From NCBI GenBank assembly GCA_009767595.1, contig VSDK01009608.1:2507-66506 (forward strand): DNA of 64,000 nt, written 5' to 3'. This stretch comes from Symbiodinium kawagutii. Taxonomy: Eukaryota > Sar > Dinophyceae > Suessiales > Symbiodiniaceae. Below, piece after piece: positions 57,623 through 64,000 of this stretch (its first letter is position 1; each line of letters starts with the position of its first letter). The translations under genes were made by a program, and so were the position numbers. Under the pieces are notes generated by a model. That model worked only from the letters and a program-made list of their open reading frames with translations, ran no database searches and had not been told where the DNA came from.

Positions 57623-59584
57623 TCAGCAGAGCCATGGCACCGTGTTGCAAATGCGGTGCATCACCAAGGAGGACTTGTCGCGAAGCTGTTGGAACAGCGG
57701 GTGCACCTTGTGCCAGGATGTACTCAGCTGTGAGCGCATCACAACACCATCACAATGACTTGTTCTTGTTTTTGCTGTTGCTATTTCTGCTGGTGTTGTG
57801 GTTGGTCTTTCTTCTTCTTCTTCTTCTTCTTCTTCTTCTTCTTTTCTTCTTCTTTTTCTTCTTCCCGGTGTTGCTTTTGCCGTTGTTGGTATCCCATACA
57901 TTGATCAAAAAATGAACAAGTTTAACCACCATTGACCGCCATTAACCACCAGCAACCAGCATTAACCACCATTAACCAACCATTAACCAAAACTATTCAT
58001 CAGTTAACCAACCATGAATATCCACTAACATCATTAACCACCAGCTTTCCCAACCATTCACCACCACCGTTGCTAGGGTCAGCTGAAGCTCCCCAAGGCT
58101 GCCACTGCCATGTGAGGGATGTTGATGGCAGCCTCGCAACGTGGAGGCTTTCCTACAGTCCTGTGTGCCCTGGACTTACGAGATCTTTGAGATGATAAGA
58201 CATGTTAACTGACCCTTCGAATGTTTTTTGCTAAGTGTTCTTCTCACATCTCACTGGGTCGCAACCTGGGTTCAAAGACAACTGACTTCACAACCATTGT
58301 GAGCTTCGCTTCAACCTGGAGCTCCTTGGATTGTCAACTTGTATTGTAGGTGTCCCAGGTCACCGTCGCCGCAGTGCCGATTGATTTCGCGCTGTCAATC
58401 TGAAGCACGCGCTGTGTTTTTTCGTCACACCGATGCAGCTTCCTTTGAGGATGTCCCGGCCAAGGCTGGTAAACAGCATTCAAAGACTCAAACCATACTC
58501 TGTTGGCCTCAGAGCTTCAGAATATTCAAGCGTAGGACTTACAGTCCTTGAAAAGAACCACAAATTCAAAAAATGGTGACCTGAAACATCCTGTTGGACC
58601 CAGAGGTATCCACAGGTATGCAGTGTCACCATGTTTTAAAGCCGAACCCGGTCGATGCGGTGACTGCCGTACACCACAGGAGCCGCGGCCGGTGGCCGAC
58701 TCCTCTCAGCACGGCGCCGCCGGGATAGTCGCCGAGAGGGCGTGCTGACCTGGCTCCGAACATTCAGAAACAGGAGTACTGAGCTAACTCATTGGGATTT
58801 AGCTAGTTGAGTTATTTGTAAAATCAACTATACTGCATATAATCCCATGAAATGTTGTAAAACTGATTATATAGATTAGTTCTACAATATTCATGGGATT
58901 ACTACACAGCATATAGTAGGATTCTACAATATATACTATTTAGATCTACTTAGTAGCTCTATAATTTCATTTGTTGTAGAATATTCTATTGAGTAATTAT
59001 AGAATAGGATTGTACAGTTGAGTAATGCTTCGTATTTCTATCATGATACATTGCTATTTATTGATTGTTATCAGAATTATTGATCATGATCATTATTTCA
59101 TAATGGCCATACTATTGTGTCAACAATCATTTCATCATGTTATCAATCTATTGGCATGGTAACATGTTTCGTTCAAAAAATACATCAAAAGAGGGGCAAC
59201 AGCTGGTCTTTCGAGACTTAGAGCGTGGCCGAACGCCTAGCATGGCAAAGACACATTGCTACACCATCTTGGCCTTCTGTGTGTAATAATGGTCCAGAGC
59301 CCACTGCTGGCCCTGGTGCGGAACAAACAACAAGTTGGGATGGCCTACTCCATTCGTTTCTCATGTTTGGTGCATCAACTCAGGCCATTTGCCATGGATA
59401 CTTCACCAAAAAATGATACCTTGGCAATTTCCTTGTCGATCTCGTCGGACAAACATCCATGTACCGAACCATGATGAGATACACATGCAACACTCTTGTC
59501 TGTAGGGGGAACACTTGACCCGTGCATGTATGCCACCCTCTGACGACCTATGAGCTTGCGAACGACCTCAAAATTCTTCACTCT
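57623..59584 (-). CDS. unknown basic protein, five exons in phase 0
   Basis: Exons 59584(or 59575)-59420, 58749-58648, 58465-58364, 58160-58068 and 57727-57623 join in phase 0 throughout and end at a stop. Segments in order: NFEVVRKLIGRQRVAYMHGS and LSDEIDKEIAK; STPSRRLSRRRRAERSRPP and VVYGSHRIDR; RKLHRCDEKTQRVLQIDS; CRKASTLRGCHQHPSHGSG; SWHKVHPLFQQLRDKSSLVM to WLC-stop. All four introns are GT-AG. Exon 2 is Arg-rich and may be a nuclear localisation signal (inference). No domain is recognised and the start codon is not found; another exon may lie between 59420 and 58749. Exons 2 and 4 also have open plus frames, but phase agreement over five exons supports minus. Confidence 0.55.
57806..57868. 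repeat. (CTT)n microsatellite
   Basis: A CTT run with TTTTCTTC interruptions. Overlapping frames encode poly-Leu/Phe or poly-Glu/Lys and are not taken as genes. Confidence 0.95.
58750..59419. other. AT-rich intron
   Basis: An AT-rich stretch follows exon 2. A possible extra minus exon near 59225-59340 reads TRASSGLWTIITHRRPRWCS, unproven. Confidence 0.4.
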
Positions 59585-60834
59585 GAAATCTCATTTGGTT
59601 TTAGCCTCAAATGAGCTTCAAAATGAGTTAATGCTTAACCTCCTTAATGAATAAAATTGGATCCTTGAGTTTTAAAAGAATACTGGAGCCCTCCCACCAG
59701 GACGAATCAGGATCTCGAGATGTGGCTCAGGGTATTTTGGGGTGAGAATAAATCTTGATGGGTTAGTGATCTTATATCATTACTAAGGTAGTTAGAATTC
59801 TTATGAAGGTAGCTAGTAATTCTACATATGTTATCTAAAAGAATCCTATCTCATCACGTTTCTTAGGAAACTCTGGAACATTTGCCTGCAACCTTTGTTT
59901 TTTGTCTATCTCCCCGTCCGTTCCGAACTGACTCGATTGGTGAATATGCAGGCATTCGACAAATATACATATATTCATATTTATGCAAATAAATATATAT
60001 ATATATATATGTGTTCATTTCTATCCAAATATAGGGATACATATGTATATATAAACATATATATATTCATACTTATGTATATCAAATATCTATTATATTC
60101 ATATGTATCCCGTATATCCATATAGGTATGTATATATATATATATGCTGATTTATAAATATCAGTGTTACACAATCATCATATATGTCAATGTACCACGT
60201 ATACACATCTTGTGGACATTGTGTTTACCCTTGAACAAATTAGGAAACATGTATACATGCTTGGTTTTTGCAGTGGGCGGCCTTTGTTGAGCCCATAGGA
60301 AAAGGGTCATGGGCAGGGAGGAGGGAGGGCATGGGTTCAGCCCGTGGTGCGCAAGCAGCGTAGGCATAAATATATGAATATCCCATTGCAGCTTTGATTG
60401 CATGTCATACTGTATGATTGCATGATGGCACCATGTGTAGTTGTACAGTATCATATATATACATATATGTGATGTATTTTCCTGCAGTTTGATGTGTGGG
60501 TCTGTCTCTATATGGTATATTTGTATGTCAACTGTCTGCGATTCAACAACACCTGACTTCATATATGAAAATAAAACATGTAATGTAGATATGTGTACAC
60601 ATATGCTTTGTATATATATATATATGTTAGAGCCCACACAAGGAACATCTTGTTTTGTTCTCTATGTTTGCGTTATATGGCATGTGTTAGGACTGATGGA
60701 TTCTCAAAAACCCATTGCTCTTTCTCTGCTATTTGTCATATCACATGCAATCAAGTATACACTATACACAATATGTTTGCACTCCAGGAATTGATCGATG
60801 ATGTTTGCCTCTTACAGGCTTTGAACCACTAGTT
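59585..60834. other. spacer with (TA)n runs
   Basis: TA or TATG runs at 59993-60010, 60130-60146 and 60610-60625. A weak minus segment near 60300-60340 (MPSLLPAHDPFPMGST) ends at a GC donor. No gene is firm. Confidence 0.4.
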
Positions 60835-62469
60835 TCATTTTCTTTCATTTTCTTTCATCTTCACTGGTTTGGTGTATGGATTTAGATTGACATAGGTGAA
60901 ATACATGCGAATTTGGGAGGTTACAGTGAGGCTTCCTCCAGCCTCGGTGACATGTAGTGATCCACGGAAGCTCGTTCCCGAGGCTTCCTCCAGTTTCACA
61001 GATGCCTGCACTTCGTAGAGCCCCAGTAGATTGAATGACAAGGACTTCAAGGTCAAAGCATGTCCATCAAATTGGGGGCCATCATGGCCATCCGAAAGTT
61101 CATCCTCAGATTTAATCCATGATTTCTGGGCCGCCAATTCATCTCCACCAGATCGGGAGCCATCCGATGGGTCAGAATCCAATGGTTGCTGGGCAGCAAA
61201 GAGTTCGTTCAAAAGTTTCTGCATCTGTGAATTGAAAGTGTCTCGACTTTGGTCACAGGAAATGTCCAAGATTGTCTCTGGTGTTTTGCCAGCTCGTTGA
61301 CAAAGTCTCTGGAGGTCTCTACTGAGAACCAAGACTTCAAATGATGGCACTTCGAAAATGACATGCAGGTCGTCAGGGTCACTCATCATCCCAACTCGCT
61401 GATTCAGGGGCTGGCCAGTCCACCTGTCTCTTCCCAAGGGGCTCAGGGATTCAGAACTACTCTGGGTCTCTCGGACACCAATCAAAAAGCACCGGGCATT
61501 TTTATGGTCACGAAATTGCGCATGCAATATCTCCACTTTGATGTGATTCTGATCCGAGTCCAACATGTTCGCATTGGTTGCCCGGATGGGTGCGTCGTCG
61601 GAAACGGATTCGGCGAAGTGGTTTGCAAGACGGTCTCGATCTTCCTCATCAAAAAGCTTCAGAAATGACTTTCCAGCCGTGCAGCCCTGAGTGTGTAGTA
61701 GCAAACCCTTCAGATGTTGGCCATGGTCTTCCGAGCCTTCTGTGAAGTTCAAGTCTTCATCCACCTGGACAACTGCATCGTAGGACACCAACAGCAACGA
61801 AGAAACCGCTCCCAGCTCCATGGTCTTCTTGTGAAGCCCCGTTTTCACGATGCTGTACTCATACAGCAACCAACGCAGAACGAGGATGCCTATGAGTGGA
61901 TTCCCAGCGGCAACATACAGGGCTGGAATAGGCAAACCAGACATCAAGACTATTCCTTGAGAGTCTGCCGTCCAAAAAATCTGCGCTGCTGCCGCAGCAG
62001 TGCAGAAAATCCAGGAAAAGTTGTATTTTGTTAGCATTCCCAGGAAGATCCGGGTTCCAAATGTCAGATTCAATACGTCTCTTGCATCGGTCTCAGAAAC
62101 AAGCATCAACAAGCCAGTCGCAATCAGCGAAGTCGACACATACCAGGCATCAAGTGTCTGTGGCCGAATGAGGCTAGGCCTCCATAGCAGCAAAAGGCCC
62201 ATTGCCAAACCAAATAAGGTCCTTGGTGGCTTATATAGATCCCTGGCTGAAACTTTCATGTTGAAATATGTGGTAACTCCATCTAAATCCATCTCAAACA
62301 CCTTAAAAACAAGCAGAAACTGTGGACATCGCCTAGCGTCAGAGGATCCAAATCCGCCATCTTGCGATCTGTTCCCAGCACCCCGAGGCCCAGACGCAGC
62401 TGTTGAACCACCACCCGACCCATGCAACCGGCAGTCAACAGGCTCCAAATCCGACAGGTCATCCGACAC
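60835..62469 (-). CDS. multi-TM protein with PAS-like domain
   Basis: This is the longest frame of the window, 544 codons and without introns. Residues 80-220 hold about five to six hydrophobic segments (TLFGLAMGLLLLW, TSLIATGLLMLV, IFCTAAAAAQIFW, ILVLRWLLYEYS). From about residue 220 a PAS-like module follows: LLLVSYDAVVQVDEDLNFTE, GKSFLKLFDEEDRDRLANHF, then IKVEILHAQFRDH and ARCFLIGVRE. The C-terminus is acidic. The plan (TM bundle then PAS-like sensor) is a family I know as multicopy in dinoflagellates; ligand and output are unknown. The listed start is GTG, and the frame stays open upstream to about 62640 with no ATG. An ATG at 62292 directly after TTTTTAAG|G is the better start or exon border, which would shorten the protein to 485 residues. 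Confidence 0.85.
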   Translation of the reverse strand: MSDDLSDLEPVDCRLHGSGGGSTAASGPRGAGNRSQDGGFGSSDARRCPQFLLVFKVFEMDLDGVTTYFNMKVSARDLYKPPRTLFGLAMGLLLLWRPSLIRPQTLDAWYVSTSLIATGLLMLVSETDARDVLNLTFGTRIFLGMLTKYNFSWIFCTAAAAAQIFWTADSQGIVLMSGLPIPALYVAAGNPLIGILVLRWLLYEYSIVKTGLHKKTMELGAVSSLLLVSYDAVVQVDEDLNFTEGSEDHGQHLKGLLLHTQGCTAGKSFLKLFDEEDRDRLANHFAESVSDDAPIRATNANMLDSDQNHIKVEILHAQFRDHKNARCFLIGVRETQSSSESLSPLGRDRWTGQPLNQRVGMMSDPDDLHVIFEVPSFEVLVLSRDLQRLCQRAGKTPETILDISCDQSRDTFNSQMQKLLNELFAAQQPLDSDPSDGSRSGGDELAAQKSWIKSEDELSDGHDGPQFDGHALTLKSLSFNLLGLYEVQASVKLEEASGTSFRGSLHVTEAGGSLTVTSQIRMYFTYVNLNPYTKPVKMKENERK

Positions 62470-62543
62470 CGGAGCAGATCCAACTCCTTCGTGACGTGCG
62501 GGTCCACCTGGGGCAAGATCTCTGGGTGGTCGGTTTGGGATAC

Positions 62544-62652
62544 CCTCTGGTAAACTAACATAGCAATCGAAAATCCACCAATTATCAATGGTTTCCCAGG
62601 GTTTCTCTACAAAGCATGGTGATTTTCCATTGCTATGTTAGTTTAGCAGAGT
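62544..62652. mobile_element. 109-bp foldback element
   Basis: TAAACTAACATAGCAATCGA and the following AAATCCACCA (62551-62580) are repeated in inverted form at 62618-62646 with one mismatch and one gap. The match continues outward through CTCTGG/GCAGAG. Arms are about 37 bp with a loop of about 35 bp. It stands directly 5' of the PAS-like gene. Confidence 0.85.
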
Positions 62653-62889
62653 GTAGTTTTGGGGGTGAGCAGCAAGCCCCGGAAGCTCCGGAATGGACTC
62701 CCAAAAGACTGCAGCCTGACCACTTGCTCCTAGAGTCAACTTCAAAGATCTTTGAGTCTCGGATCTCTGTTGGTAGTAGCTGGTAGCCCTGCTGGTGGCC
62801 CTGGTATCTCGCGATTGGTTCAAGTTGATTCATGTTGAATGGAACGGCTGAGCTGAGCCGCGCACCTCAAACTTCCGCAAGCCACGCAA

Positions 62890-63006
62890 CCATTGTAACG
62901 GTCGGAGCTCGGAGCCACCCCAATCCCACAGGAACTTCAGCAACCTCAGCAAAAAGCCCAGCTGTAAGAGCAATGTGACTTGCCAAAACACCTGGTCCCA
63001 ATCCAT
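62890..63006 (-). CDS. candidate first exon, hydrophobic protein
   Basis: ATG at 63006 opens MDWDQVFWQVTLLLQLGFLL then RLLKFLWDWGGSELRPLQWL, ending at donor TTTGAG|GTGCGC (near 62891). One membrane helix is likely. A second minus frame at 62640-62820 (SLKLTLGASGQAAVFWESIP) could be the next exon. The alternative frame LGPGVLASHIALTAGLFAE overlaps. Confidence 0.35.
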
Positions 63007-64000
63007 GGCTTGACGGTACTCTGGAGCTGTCTGGAAGTGTTAGCATCTTGAAGTGTAAACTGGTCATGTATGGTCATGTGATCATATGATGTGATCATTT
63101 TGGTCAAAAAGACGTCGATGTCATGAGCTTCCGATTCTTTTTGGTGCCTAAGCCTTTGCAGACCGTTCTTGAGAAATTGAAACCAAGGCAGGCACTGCAT
63201 CCTGGAATCAGCATCAAGTCCAGCGCTCGTGCGGTGAAAGCATCAAGAAAGACATGGATACAACAAACGTGACAGAGCATAATGCATTAGCTGACAACTG
63301 ATCATGAACTCTCAAGTCGTTTGAAATGAGGCTCAACTTATCATGAACAAGTTGAACCAATCATTGATCCAACATGTTTTTCATAATGAGAGACAATCGA
63401 AACATATGATCCCTTATGATTCCCTATAAAACGAGTTCAAATCCCTTTAAATTCCCGATAAATCCCGATAAATCCTTATAATTCCTCTATAAAGCCTATA
63501 ACTTCCCTTTAATTCCCTGTTTAAACTCCCTTCCAAATCCCTATAATTCCCTTTGATTCTACAACTGCAACAGGCTGCTCTGATCGTTCGGTCTCAACCG
63601 CCTGGAGTTCACTCATCATCTGTTCAGACCTGGACGCCGATTTCGTGAGGAAGCCATGCATGGTGGCTAATGCAGGTTGTGGTTAATGAATATAACAGGA
63701 GATAGTAGTGGTATAGCATGGATAGTACTAATATGTGCAGGATAAATGTATATATGTATGTATTAATATATGTTAATCATATCCATTTTAGCAGGCTTCC
63801 CATGGTTATGGTCTTGAAATTATTAGTTGTACCGGGAAAAAGCAGGTCTGGTGAATCCCAACCGTGGAAGTCATGTTGCCAGCTATGAGGCTGCTGTGGA
63901 TTGTTCCTAAGCTATCATCAAAGTTGTGACATGAACAGGTCTTCGCTAAATAAACATCCGCAAATTCCAGCATGTGAAGTGAACTGCCCAAAAATGTCAA
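63007..64000. other. spacer with degenerate TCCCTATAAA repeat
   Basis: At 63405-63555 the words TCCCTATAA, TCCCTTTAA and TCCCGATAAA recur every 10-14 bp. A weak minus frame near 63120-63200 reads MQCLPWFQFLKNGLQRLRHQ. Nothing else is supported up to the window edge. Confidence 0.5.

Noticed and set aside
57623-57932. Frames rich in Leu/Phe or Glu/Arg/Lys over the CTT run
   Set aside because: They are translations of the (CTT)n microsatellite; only the part at 57623-57727 is kept as an exon.
59895-60637. Frames across 59.9-60.6 kb on both strands
   Set aside because: Largely Tyr/Ile-rich translations of TA-rich simple sequence.
61031-62494. Plus-strand frames of 89-164 codons
   Set aside because: Antisense shadows of the PAS-like gene, which has clear domains on the minus strand.

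Overview
The window looks like nuclear DNA of a dinoflagellate, most likely a Symbiodiniaceae/Suessiales-type genome. The reasons are: (i) short exons (16 to about 200 nt, rarely longer) scattered in long AT-rich introns; (ii) introns that open with GC as often as GT, once apparently with GA, and close with AG followed by G; (iii) protein families I know as expanded in dinoflagellates, namely WGDPxxGGDSxxVQ repeats behind a ubiquitin-like N-terminus, SH3-like 'VAVR...VEMxEWD...GWMLI' domains, multi-TM plus PAS-like proteins and single C2-domain proteins; (iv) abundant short terminal-inverted-repeat elements and microsatellites. Two runs of N mark assembly gaps. No rRNA, tRNA, CRISPR array or bacterial-type operon was seen.

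Every gene I could assemble with compatible reading phases lies on the minus strand, from about 62.5 kb down to about 3.6 kb, as in the unidirectional gene arrays known in dinoflagellates. In transcription order: a TM plus PAS-like protein (62469-60835); a basic protein of unknown function (59584-57623); exons of an unrecognised gene (52002-51453); a 172-residue C2-domain protein in seven exons (48283-42319); a 95-residue membrane-anchored protein in three exons (42125-41082); a ubiquitin-like/RCC1-like repeat protein (40878-39072); exons for a coiled-coil segment, a zinc ribbon and others (38692-36461); two further exon groups (35.8-34.2 kb); a 210-residue protein in six exons (31203-29857); a ParB/sulfiredoxin-like protein (23705-21746); a Cys-rich short protein (21553-21299); and a long series of exons including two SH3-like domains (20884-11426). 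Exons continue to 3582. At 0-3 kb a few exons read better on the plus strand.

Between and inside the genes lie three families of about 100-bp inverted-repeat elements (called A, B and C here), a 109-bp foldback element next to the PAS gene, a 450-bp satellite of a 10-bp unit, and much simple sequence. One short intron of the C2 gene resembles family B over its 5' part, which suggests introns may be born from these elements.

Gene models were built by hand from phase-compatible splice sites. They are predictions without transcript evidence. Many isolated exons have a good reading frame on both strands, and that is stated where it applies.
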